Under the pieces are notes generated by a model. That model did no database searches. It saw only the letters and a program-made list of their open reading frames with translations, and was not told where the DNA came from. A stretch of 64,000 nucleotides of DNA from Flavobacteriia bacterium (GTDB lineage: Bacteria; Bacteroidota; Bacteroidia; Flavobacteriales_D; Crocinitomicaceae), in assembly GCA_016183815.1 (NCBI GenBank), contig JACPDW010000007.1:186001-250000 (forward strand). The letters are read 5' to 3'. This document shows, one piece after another, positions 35,720 through 44,143 of the stretch (the first letter of the stretch is position 1; each line of letters begins with the position of its first letter). The position numbers and the translations under genes were made by a program.

Positions 35720-37708
35720 TTACTCCACATATAAAATATAAGATTTTTGACTATCAACTGTATAAGAAAAGTTTAACGTTTTACTTTGATTTTTAGGCAA
35801 TAAAAAATCCCAAGTTATTATTCCAGAATTTTCATCTTTTTTTCCTTCAGGAAGATCTAAGTCTTTAATTTTAATATCTTCATTTTGAGAAATTGGAAAC
35901 TGATCTTTAACTAACATTGGTATTTCTGCCCCACCATTATTTCTGATTTTGATTTCCCATGCGATATCTGTTTTTTGTCTATTTCCTGAAATTTTATTTT
36001 TCGATTTTTCAGAAATTTTTGTTCTCAATACTTGAATTTTAGCATCTTTCCCTAAAGAAAATGCCAATGTATCTTTTGTTGTATTTACATCTAAATATGA
36101 TTTACCAATAAAAGTACCATCAAAATAAATGTTTGATTCTCCATTTAATAAATTCAATTTTTCCCAACCAGAAACTTTTGCAACTAAATAAACTGCTGGA
36201 TCAATTTTTGGAATGGAGTGATATTCATAACTTGATGGCAAATCATTTGATGCAATTTGTACACGTTGATCAAAGCCATCACTTTTTAATGAAAATTTTG
36301 ATTGAATTGTAAATTCTACCCTTAAATCTTTTTGCACAATTTGAACAGCAGCATATTGTTGTTGTGATTTTTGTTCTTGTAATTTAGAGGCTTCAAATTT
36401 ATTTTTAGATTTTAATTTTTTATTCAAAACACCACTTTTTCCTGCTTGAATAGTTACTATATCTTCTTGACTGATGGTATTATCAGAAACAGGGAATTCA
36501 TTTATTTCAGACGCTAAAGAATGGCCCTCAAACATGTCAACTACACCTAATTCAACACCTTGTGGAGTAAGAAAAAATTTAATGTAAGGAGAATTAATGT
36601 ATTGTTGATTGTTATCGTATCCAACAAAACTTGCATTTAAATAATTTTCCCCGTTTGGAACCGTAATTTCAAATTTCCCTTCAAAATCACTTACAACATT
36701 AATATTAGGATTATTAGAAAATGCAATTTTAGCAAATGAAAGTGATTCACCAGTTGAAGCATCAATAACTTCTCCTCTTATTTTTTGTCCTGTAAAATTA
36801 AAAGTAGGTAAAGTTCTTGTTGAAACATATTTTTGATTTGGGTAATTATTGTAGTTTAAATACCATGGACTTATGACTGGTTCAGAAGAATTTTAATAAG
36901 GATCATTTGTTGAAAGAACTAAATCAATGTTTTCCCATTCAATTCCAGTTGATTGATTTACAAAAGCTTTAGATTCAAGTTTAATGGGTAATAAAACTCC
37001 GTTACTTCTCAAATCGTAATACGGTTTCCAAGACGCATTAGGAGATAAATAATTGATTGAAATCGAGGAGGAGGTGTTTTCTTTGACATCAACTTCTACT
37101 AAAATTTCTGAATAGTTTATTACTGGTTTTCCCCTTTGAGAAATTATTTCCTGTTCTGTTTTATCCATTTCAGTTTTCAATTTTTTCAATCTCTGTTCGA
37201 TTTCAGATTCTCTTTTTGTAATTTCAACCAATCGAGCATGAATAAAACCATAAGCTTCTTTAAGTTCAGCAACTTTTACCCCTAGATCATTTCCCCTTAA
37301 ATTGCTGTTTATTTTTAATAAATTTTTATCTGTCTGAAGAATAAAGTATTCATCCTTTAAATTAGTTTCTTCAAGTTCTAAAAGATCAAATTTTTCATTT
37401 AATTTTTTGATTTCTTCATTTGAAATTCGTTTATCTTCGAAATTTTTCCGAGCAGACACAGATAAAATAGTTAATTCTCCAGAAGCTTTTACTTGAATCG
37501 AATTAATGTCTAAAAAAGCAGTAATTTTTTCAAAAACTAAAATTTGTTTCCCTTTTTGAAGCGTAATTTCTTTTTTATGCTCCAATTGTACACCTTGAAA
37601 AAAAACGATTGCTTTATCAACTTTTGAAGATATTAGTGTTTCTTTACTGGTTTGTACAAAAATAAAATGACTTATTATGGTGAAAAGTAAAATGTTTATT
37701 TTTTTCAT
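35720..37708 (-). pseudogene. MuiA/DUF4139-family gene interrupted by one in-frame TAA
   Basis: Reading from ATG 37708 (MKKINILLFTIISHFIFVQ signal peptide), the frame stays open for 271 codons, meets a TAA at 36893-36895, and continues in the same frame without any shift to 35720 (662 codons in all including the TAA). The part before the stop has the DUF4140-type N-terminal region, a long coiled coil and the start of DUF4139 (SPNASWKPYYDLR). The part after it continues with NSSEPVISPWYLNYNNYP, a carboxypeptidase-regulatory-like insert (GEVIDASTGESLSFAKI) and the rest of DUF4139 (AWEIKIRNNGGAEIPM). Family length and continuity show one gene. Either a nonsense mutation (for example AAA to TAA), a sequencing error or read-through explains it. 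Confidence 0.88.
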
Positions 37709-37932
37709 ATACAAATTTATTTTATTTACAACTGATATTGATAAAAGTTCAAATTGATAATTTTGTTTTACAAAAATAACAATAAAAATCCTTAATTTTT
37801 TTTTAAATATACATAAACATACAATAAAATTAGAAATTTATAAATTTTACGTTCAATTGTGTGAAATCTTTGTAAAAAAGATATAATTTATTAGATGTAA
37901 TAAAAAATAACAAACCTAGCTTTAAATCCAAG

Positions 37933-38471
37933 ATGGAAATAAAACAATACTACCTGATGAATTCGTTCTAGCTAAGATTCATTTCATCAGAAACCAAAAA
38001 GTTATGTTAGATCGTGATTTGGCTTTGCTTTATGGTGTGCCGACAAAAGTATTAAACCAAGCCGTATAAAGACATTTAAAACGTTTCCCTGATGATTTCA
38101 TGTTTCAATTAACTAAAAATGAACTTGAATCTTTGAGGTCACAATTTGTTACCTCAAAGAAAGGTGGCTTAAGATATCTACTTTTCGCCTTCACAGAACA
38201 AGGTGTTGCGATGCTTTCGAGTGTTTTAAACAGTGAAATTGCTATTGATGTCAACAAACAAATCATTCGAATATTTACCAAAATGAGGGCTTTAATGACA
38301 ATCAACACCGAAATCTTATTAACATTGGAACAAGTTCAGCGTCAATTAATTAAAAATAAGGAAAAAACAACCCAACATGATGAGGAAATAGCATTAATTT
38401 TTAAATATTTAAAGAAATTATTGAACTCGACAAATACTGAAAGAACAAAAATTGGGTTTAAAATTGATTAA
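37933..38471 (+). pseudogene. ORF6N-domain gene broken by a frameshift and a TAA
   Basis: After ATG 37933 (MEIKQ) the family sequence continues only after a shift of frame near 37945-37950: LPDEFVLAKIHFIRNQKVML, then LDRDLALLYGVPTKVLNQAV. A TAA at 38067-38069 falls where family members have a basic residue before RHLKRFPDDFMFQLT. The rest is open to 38471 and shows FTEQGVAMLSSVLNS and a C-terminal HDEEIALIFKYLKKLL. ORF6N proteins are DNA-binding-like proteins of phage or mobile-element origin. The remaining open part (from ATG 38100, 123 codons) could still be translated, but would lack the N-terminal domain. Confidence 0.85.
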
Positions 38472-38668
38472 AGTGCCCACTTCTGCTATATTCATATCGT
38501 ACTTTCCTAAACTCTTACTAACGAATCAATAAACTTTAAAAAATTTTTATCAAAATTTGCAGATTGTAAATCTATTTTTGTGTTGAATTTTTAAATTTTA
38601 AAAATCTTTATAATTTTAATCTTCATTAAAAAAAATAAATCCGAGCATCTGGTTAAACTTTTCATTTG

Positions 38669-38700
38669 TTTGTGGTTTATACAATTATTTTCTAACTTTG
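38669..38700 (+). promoter_or_regulatory. Promoter of the AbiEii-type toxin-antitoxin pair
   Basis: TTTG (38669-38672), 20 nt, TAACTTTG (38693-38700), an ideal Bacteroidota promoter. The ATG of the first gene is at 38710, 9 nt downstream, again implying a very short leader. Confidence 0.65.
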
Positions 38701-38709
38701 TGTTTATCT

Positions 38710-39015
38710 ATGAATATCAATAATCAAATTAATTCATTTTCACCTTATCTATTTTGGGATGTTGATCCAATAAAATTAGACCTCATAAAAAATAAAGAAC
38801 AAATTATTAATAAAGTCCTTGAATTTGGTTTAATGAAAGATTGGATTTTACTACAACAACTTTATTCAGAAGATATAATTAGAAAAGTAGTAGTAAATTT
38901 AAGAAACCTTGATAAAGTTACGCTTTCTTTCGTTTCTCATATTTATAAGATACCTAAATCAGACTTTAGATGTTACCAAAACAATCAGTCAGCCCAAAAC
39001 TTCTGGAACTCTTAA
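38710..39015 (+). CDS. DUF6922-type protein, probable antitoxin of an AbiE-like system
   Basis: 101 residues from ATG 38710 (MNINNQINSF); the in-frame TTG at 38698 lies inside the promoter. The core FSPYLFWDVDPIKLDLIKN followed by VLEFGLMKDWILLQQLYSED matches a small family that precedes AbiEii nucleotidyltransferases in Bacteroidota. The last 46 nt overlap the toxin gene in another frame. Role as the protective partner is inferred from this pairing. Confidence 0.78.
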   Translation: MNINNQINSFSPYLFWDVDPIKLDLIKNKEQIINKVLEFGLMKDWILLQQLYSEDIIRKVVVNLRNLDKVTLSFVSHIYKIPKSDFRCYQNNQSAQNFWNS

Positions 39016-39575
39016 GTTTTGTGATGAAAAAAGAGGAGTTCAACGACTTTATATTAGTCGGCGGAACCTCATTAGCATTACAAATGAATCATAGAATTTC
39101 GATTGATATTGATCTTTTCGGTAAATCAGAATTAGATGAAGAGTTATTTTTTGATATTTTATCTGAATTTGGAAAGACCATACTATTAAAAAAGAGTAAA
39201 AATATTTTGATTTTTTCGGTTGATAATATTAAGATAGATTTTGTAAATTATCGTTATCCTTTGATACAAAAACCAATGTTAAAATATGGTTTTCGTTTAG
39301 CTTCACAAATGGATATTGCTGCTATGAAATTAAATGCTATTGCTTGCAGAGGATCTAAAAAGGATTTTATCGATTTGTTTTATTTACTGAAAAAATATTC
39401 ATTGCAAGACATGATGGAGTTTTATAAACAAAAATATCAAGATGGTTCTGAATTTATGGTCTTAAAAAGCTTAACTTATTTTGACGACGCTGATAAAGAA
39501 GAGTCGCCTATTGTTTTTGAAAAAGTATCTTGGGAAACAATAAAAACAGAAATTTTGTCACATATTAAATGGTGA
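38970..39575 (+). CDS. AbiEii/AbiGii-family nucleotidyltransferase toxin
   Basis: 201 residues. The nucleotidyltransferase core is clear: VGGTSLALQMNHRISIDIDLF has the GG(T/S) loop and D-x-D-x-F-like acidic site (split here as GGTSLAL and SIDIDLF). It continues with MDIAAMKLNAIACRGSKKDF, the conserved helix carrying Lys and Arg/Asp. AbiE-type toxins modify tRNA or other targets and stop growth on phage infection. It overlaps the upstream partner by 46 nt, so translation is coupled. Both genes look intact, unlike their neighbours. Confidence 0.85.
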   Translation: MLPKQSVSPKLLELLSFVMKKEEFNDFILVGGTSLALQMNHRISIDIDLFGKSELDEELFFDILSEFGKTILLKKSKNILIFSVDNIKIDFVNYRYPLIQKPMLKYGFRLASQMDIAAMKLNAIACRGSKKDFIDLFYLLKKYSLQDMMEFYKQKYQDGSEFMVLKSLTYFDDADKEESPIVFEKVSWETIKTEILSHIKW

Positions 39576-39626
39576 TTTTTTCAGTGTAAATCTGTGATAT
39601 TCGTGGCTAATTTTGAATCCAAATAG
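39576..39626 (+). repeat. 51-bp direct repeat, copy 1
   Basis: Begins ttttttcagtgtaaatctg and ends ttttgaatccaaatag. It is nearly identical to the unit at 40251-40302 (two central mismatches and one extra T) and its reverse complement belongs to the gccacgaat...cacagatttacac family at 35126. It starts right after the AbiEii stop. Confidence 0.85.
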
Positions 39627-39674
39627 TATTAATGTATTCAATAGCTATTTAACAAACTATTATAATCAAAAATT

Positions 39675-39704
39675 TTTGAATTAAATGCAATTTCATTAAC
39701 TTTG
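39675..39704 (+). promoter_or_regulatory. Probable promoter of the small antitoxin gene
   Basis: TTTG (39675-39678), 18 nt, TAACTTTG (39697-39704). The ATG follows at 39730. The spacer is slightly shorter than the usual 19-21 nt. Confidence 0.5.
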
Positions 39705-39729
39705 TATTTCATTTATATCTTATTTTATT

Positions 39730-39945
39730 ATGATCCAAATAACAATAAAAGAAAATAATAAAGCAGCTAAGGCTTTTCTTGCATTTGCAAAAACACTTTC
39801 TTTTTTGAAAATTGAGCAAATTGAAGTGGAAAAACCTAGGTATAACGTAGAAACAGAAAAAGCGATTAAAGATTTTAGGGAAGGTAGAGGGAAAATTATT
39901 AAAGCAAAAAACGCAAAGGAACTTATTGAAAAATTAAATGCCTAA
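39730..39945 (+). CDS. Small antitoxin-like protein (DUF2683/RelB-like)
   Basis: 71 residues. An N-terminal strand-helix (IQITIKENNKAAKAFLAFAK) is followed by a flexible charged tail (TEKAIKDFREGRGKIIKAKN), the pattern of antitoxins that pair with YafQ/RelE toxins. It overlaps the ATG of the downstream toxin remnant (TAATG). The toxin is destroyed, so this is an orphan antitoxin that could still neutralise related toxins or repress its own promoter. Confidence 0.75.
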   Translation: MIQITIKENNKAAKAFLAFAKTLSFLKIEQIEVEKPRYNVETEKAIKDFREGRGKIIKAKNAKELIEKLNA

Positions 39946-40215
39946 TGTACAAGGTAGAATCTAGAAATCGTTCAAAAAAGATTATAAACGTGCTTTAAAA
40001 AGAGGTTTAAATGCGTAATTAATTAATGAGGTAATTCTTTTACTTGAAAAAGATGGTAAATTATCTCCTAAATACAAAGCACATGTTTTAAAAGTAATTA
40101 TGCTGGTTTATGGGAGTGTCACATACAACCCGACTGGTTATAAATTTGGGATCAAAACGAAACAATAAAACTTATATCTTTAATCAGAACAAGCACACAT
40201 TCAGATTTGTTTTGA
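39945..40215 (+). pseudogene. YafQ/RelE-type toxin, multiply broken
   Basis: Starting at the ATG that overlaps the antitoxin stop, pieces in different frames line up as one toxin: MYKVESRNRSKK, then KKDYKRALKRGLNA, TAA at 40016-40018, LINEVILLLEKDGKLSPKYK, then after another shift NYAGLWECHIQPDWL, TAA at 40141-40143, and IWDQNETIKLISLIRTSTHS before a stop at 40213-40215. At least two frameshifts and two nonsense codons are needed. The late WECHI..DW and LIRTSTHSDLF-like ends are typical of the mRNA-cleaving YafQ family. Clearly inactive. Confidence 0.88.
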
Positions 40216-40250
40216 GTAAAAAATTTAAAAACCTACTTATCTGAGTTTAA

Positions 40251-40302
40251 TTTTTTTCAGTGTAAATCTGATATATTCGTGGCTAATTTTGAATCCAAAT
40301 AG
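40251..40302 (+). repeat. 51-bp direct repeat, copy 2
   Basis: Second copy of the unit at 39576-39626, in the same orientation, 0.67 kb apart. Together they bracket the antitoxin and broken toxin. The bracketed segment could have been inserted, or could be lost, by recombination between the repeats. Confidence 0.85.
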
Positions 40303-40340
40303 CAAAATCTATACAATAACATTTTTGTTAAAAAATCATA

Positions 40341-40377
40341 ATACTATCATATAATAATAGTAATACTTTTACATTTG
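40341..40377 (+). promoter_or_regulatory. Possible promoter/operator of the TetR-led export operon
   Basis: A -7-like box TACATTTG lies at 40370-40377, 16 nt before the TetR ATG. Just upstream an imperfect inverted repeat (ATACTAT at 40341-40347 and ATAGTAaT at 40357-40364) could be the TetR operator. No clear -33 box is present at the right distance. Weak evidence. Confidence 0.3.
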
Positions 40378-40393
40378 CACATAAAACAATGAA

Positions 40394-41086
40394 ATGATAA
40401 ATTCAAATTTGACGATTTTAGTTGCAAATGATTTGTACATAAAGGATCCAAATTCTTCTGAATTAGGAAAAAAAATACTCAAAGAGGGTCTTGTTTTATT
40501 AGACGAAATGGGCTTAGAAGATTTTACCTTTAAAAAGTTAGCCCTCAAAATTAAAACAACAGAAAGCACTATCTATCGATATTTTGAAAGTAAAAATCAA
40601 TTTTTGTTTTATCTTTTTAATTATTATTGGTCATGGATGGAGTATAATTTACATCTTTGTATTACAAATCTAACAAGTCCTAAAACTAAATTAAGAAATG
40701 TTGTTAAACTTTTAACAAAAACCTTAAAGAATAGTGAAAAAACCACGTTTATTAATGAATGTATTTTACAAAGAGTTTTAATGCTTGAACTATCCAAAAC
40801 ATTTTTATCTAAAAAAGTTGAAGAAGAAAATAAGTTAGGGTATTTTAAACAATATAAACGTTTTGTGAATTTATTAAGTGAAATAGTACTTGAGATAAAC
40901 CCAAAATACCCTTATCCTCACACAATCATTTCTACTTTAATCGAAAGTGTTTTTCATCAGAGATTTTTTGCTAAACATCTTCCTAGTTTAACCGACGATT
41001 TGGGTAAAGAAGATAAATTAGAAGATTTTTTTTATCAAATGACAGTACAAACTATTTTTAACTACAATAAGAATGGAAAAAATTAA
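40394..41086 (+). CDS. TetR/AcrR-family regulator
   Basis: 230 residues. An N-terminal TetR helix-turn-helix at residues ~28-70 (FTFKKLALKIKTTESTIYRYF), followed by a helical ligand domain. It overlaps the ABC gene by 14 nt and leads a four-gene export operon, so it most likely represses that operon and responds to its substrate. The first ~20 residues precede the domain and could be trimmed if a later start were used. Confidence 0.9.
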   Translation: MINSNLTILVANDLYIKDPNSSELGKKILKEGLVLLDEMGLEDFTFKKLALKIKTTESTIYRYFESKNQFLFYLFNYYWSWMEYNLHLCITNLTSPKTKLRNVVKLLTKTLKNSEKTTFINECILQRVLMLELSKTFLSKKVEEENKLGYFKQYKRFVNLLSEIVLEINPKYPYPHTIISTLIESVFHQRFFAKHLPSLTDDLGKEDKLEDFFYQMTVQTIFNYNKNGKN

Positions 41087-42785
41087 TCCTGTAAAACGAT
41101 TGTTTCGTTTATTAAAATTAGATAAAAAAGAAATTAGTCAGATTTATCTTTATTCAATATTTATTGGTTTATTAAATTTAAGTTTACCTTTAGGAATACA
41201 AGCCATTGTGAATTATATTCAAGCGGGTCAAGTTTCAACTTCCTGGATAGTTTTGGTAATTTTAGTTGTATTAGGTATCATTTTAGCTGGTGTAATGCAA
41301 GTTTTTCAGTTGAGAATAACTGAAAACATTCAACAAAAAATATTTATACGTTCCTCCTTTGAATTTGCTTATCGAATTCCACGTTTTAACTTAAAAAACA
41401 TTCAAAATGCTTTTGCACCAGAATTGGTCAATCGTTTTTTTGATACCATGACTATTCAAAAAGGCCTTCCTAAAATGATAATTGATTTCTCAACGGCAAT
41501 TCTTCAATTGTTTTTCGGCTTGATACTTTTATCCATTTATCATCCTTTTTTTATTGTTTTTAGCTCAATTTTACTTGTCGCACTATTGTTTTTACTCTAT
41601 TACACTGGAAAACAAGGACTTTCTACAGCGATAAATGAATCTAAATACAAATATAAAGTGGCGTATTGGCTTGAAGAATTGGCACGCACAATGAATTCTT
41701 TTAAACTTGTTGGAAATTCTCCTTTACCTTTAGAAAGAACAAACGATTTGGTAGAACTTTATATTAAAGAACGTGAAAGTCATTTTAAAGTGATTTACCG
41801 CCAATTTGCACAATTAATTGGTTTTAAAAGTTTGATTGCTCTTTTTCTTCTCTTAATAGGTGGATTTTTAGTTATCGAACAACAAATCAATATCGGACAA
41901 TTTATTGCCGCAGAGATTATAATTTTATTGGTGATAAACTCTGTCGAAAAAATCATTATCAATATTGAAACTATGTACGATGTTTTAGCTGCTATTGATA
42001 AAATTGGAATGGTTACTGATATACCAATTGAAGAAGAGGGTGGAAAATTAGTGAATATTGAGAACCCAAACGGTCACGCTTTGTCAATCAAAAATTTAAG
42101 TTTTCAGTTTTCAAAACAAAACGATTTTATTTTCAAAAATTTTAACTTAGAAATACAATCAGGTCAACATACTGCTGTAATTGGTGACGACGGATCGGGA
42201 AAAACGACTTTACTACATTTGATTGGAAACCTTTTTCCTTTGAATTCTGGAAGTATTTCATTCAATAATGTTCCTTCAGTGGATTTAAATTTAGAGTATT
42301 TGAGAAGTACTATTGGAGATTATGTATCAGAACAACGATTATTTATGGGCACTATTGAAGAAAACATCACCATGAATCGACCTGGGGTTGATTTTAATGA
42401 TCTTCTTTGGGCTTGTGAGAAAGTAAAATTAATGGACTATATACAATGTTCAAAAAAAGGATTTTCAACTTATATCGACCCCAATGGCAAAAGTTTTTCA
42501 AGAAGCGTTACACAAAAAATATTGTTAGCAAGATGCATTGTGAATCGACCTAAATTATTACTTATGGACGATCAACAACGTTTTACATCAAATTCAATGA
42601 AAAATGTGGACCATTTAACTGAACTATTGTTTGATTTAAATGCAACTTGGACATTAATTGCTACAACAAAAAACGAACAATTACTGAAACTGTTTAAACA
42701 AATAATAAAATTAGATGACGGTAAAATAGTGTTTCAAGGTTCTTATGCTGAATATCAAAAACATTTAACTTCTCAAAAAAATTAA
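41073..42785 (+). CDS. ABC exporter (membrane + ATPase domains) with degenerate motifs
   Basis: 570 residues. Six helices in the first ~300 residues form an ABC exporter domain (IYLYSIFIGLLNLSLPLGIQ, SLIALFLLLIGGFLVIEQ), followed by an ATPase domain at ~345-570. Walker A is intact (IGDDGSGKTTLL). The other motifs are not: the signature reads FSRSVTQKILLARC where LSGGQ is expected, Walker B ends MDDQQ (Asp for the catalytic Glu), and the switch region reads IATTKNE with Thr for His. The gene is otherwise whole and coupled to TetR upstream and HlyD downstream (2 nt). Similar to type I secretion transporters without a peptidase domain. Confidence 0.85.
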   Translation: MEKINPVKRLFRLLKLDKKEISQIYLYSIFIGLLNLSLPLGIQAIVNYIQAGQVSTSWIVLVILVVLGIILAGVMQVFQLRITENIQQKIFIRSSFEFAYRIPRFNLKNIQNAFAPELVNRFFDTMTIQKGLPKMIIDFSTAILQLFFGLILLSIYHPFFIVFSSILLVALLFLLYYTGKQGLSTAINESKYKYKVAYWLEELARTMNSFKLVGNSPLPLERTNDLVELYIKERESHFKVIYRQFAQLIGFKSLIALFLLLIGGFLVIEQQINIGQFIAAEIIILLVINSVEKIIINIETMYDVLAAIDKIGMVTDIPIEEEGGKLVNIENPNGHALSIKNLSFQFSKQNDFIFKNFNLEIQSGQHTAVIGDDGSGKTTLLHLIGNLFPLNSGSISFNNVPSVDLNLEYLRSTIGDYVSEQRLFMGTIEENITMNRPGVDFNDLLWACEKVKLMDYIQCSKKGFSTYIDPNGKSFSRSVTQKILLARCIVNRPKLLLMDDQQRFTSNSMKNVDHLTELLFDLNATWTLIATTKNEQLLKLFKQIIKLDDGKIVFQGSYAEYQKHLTSQKN

Positions 42786-42787
42786 TT

Positions 42788-44143
42788 ATGTTAAACATTT
42801 CTAATATAAAAATTAATCATAGAATTGATAAAGAGAAATTATCTGTTTTTCAACGATTTAACAAAAAACCAGGAAAAAGTTTGTTTTTAAAACTATTATT
42901 TTACTCCTTTTTGCTTTTTTTAATTGTTTGTTTTTTACCCTGGACACAAAATGTACAATCAAAAGGATATGTCACCACTTTATATCCAGACCAACGTCCA
43001 CAAACCATCAATTCAATAATTGCTGGCAAACTAGAAAAATGGTTTGTAAAAGAAGGTGATTTTGTTAAAAAAGGAGACACTATTTTGTTCATAAGTGAGG
43101 TAAAATCAGAATATTTTGACCCTGAATTATTAAATCGAACTACAAATCAAATACAAAACAAAGAAAAATCCATTCAAGCTTACGATGGAAAACTGAATGC
43201 GATGAATCAACAATTATCGACCTTTAGAAAATTAAAAGATTTAAAACTAGAACAAGCAAAAAACAAATTAAAACAAGCACGATTAAAAGTAAAAGGGGAT
43301 AGTGTTGATTTTTTAGCTTTTGAAACACAATTTAAGATTGCAGAAAAACAATTCAAACGAACAGAGGATTTATACAAACAAGGGTTAAAATCCATGAGGG
43401 AATTAGAAAATTCAAACTTAAAAGTACAAGAAGCGATGGCAAAAGCCGTTTCACAGGAAAACAAATTGTTGGTTAGTAGAAACGAAGTCGTTAATGCCAT
43501 GATTGAGATTTCCAATATTCAAAACGAATACCTAGAAAAAAGCACAAAAGTTGAATCAGAGCAGTTTTCTGTAAAGTCTGAACAATTGGATGCAACATCA
43601 AATAAAGTAAAACTTCAAAATCAGTTTTCTAATTATCAAATCAGACAAGGTTTGTATTATATTACTGCTCCAACAGATGGTTATTCAACAAAATTAATCC
43701 GTTCTGGAATTGGAGAAACAATAAAAGAGGGTGAAGAATTGATGACTATTATGCCTTCAAAATATGATTTAGCTGTTGAGTTTTATGTAGAACCAATTGA
43801 TTATCCTTTAATTAAAAAAGGTGAAAAAATTCGTTTATTATTTGATGGGTGGCCCGCAATATTTTTTCGAGGGTGGCCTAACACCTCTTTTGGGACTTAT
43901 GGTGCTGTTGTTTTTGCTATAGATAATTTTACCAGTCCTAATGGGAAGTTTAGAGTAATGGCAATCCCAGACCCAAAAGATAAAAAATGGCCTAATGGAA
44001 TTAGAGTAGGAGGGGGCGTTAAATCGTTTGCATTACTTAATGACGTGCCTGTTTGGTATGAATTATGGAGAAATCTAAATGGTTTTCCGCCCGAATATTA
44101 TGAAGGAAATCAACAAAACCACCAACTAACAAAGAAAAAATGA
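42788..44143 (+). CDS. HlyD-family membrane fusion protein
   Basis: 451 residues. One membrane helix near residues 35-57 (LLFYSFLLFLIVCFLPW), a biotinyl-lipoyl half (GKLEKWFVKEGDFVKKGDTI), a long coiled-coil hairpin (about 105-285) and the second lipoyl half plus beta-barrel (TAPTDGYSTKLIRSGIGETI). It links the inner-membrane ABC protein to the TolC-like outer-membrane protein. It starts 2 nt after the ABC gene and overlaps the TolC gene by 4 nt. Confidence 0.92.
   Translation: MLNISNIKINHRIDKEKLSVFQRFNKKPGKSLFLKLLFYSFLLFLIVCFLPWTQNVQSKGYVTTLYPDQRPQTINSIIAGKLEKWFVKEGDFVKKGDTILFISEVKSEYFDPELLNRTTNQIQNKEKSIQAYDGKLNAMNQQLSTFRKLKDLKLEQAKNKLKQARLKVKGDSVDFLAFETQFKIAEKQFKRTEDLYKQGLKSMRELENSNLKVQEAMAKAVSQENKLLVSRNEVVNAMIEISNIQNEYLEKSTKVESEQFSVKSEQLDATSNKVKLQNQFSNYQIRQGLYYITAPTDGYSTKLIRSGIGETIKEGEELMTIMPSKYDLAVEFYVEPIDYPLIKKGEKIRLLFDGWPAIFFRGWPNTSFGTYGAVVFAIDNFTSPNGKFRVMAIPDPKDKKWPNGIRVGGGVKSFALLNDVPVWYELWRNLNGFPPEYYEGNQQNHQLTKKK

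Noticed and set aside
35720-40215. TAA reassigned or read through as a sense codon
   Set aside because: TAA ends most intact genes in the window (for example rpiB's neighbours, dxs, hemL), and the same genes carry frameshifts nearby, so decay is simpler.
39576-40302. Direct repeats as ends of an insertion sequence
   Set aside because: No transposase and no terminal inverted repeats in the 0.7 kb between them; the units belong to a wider repeat family.
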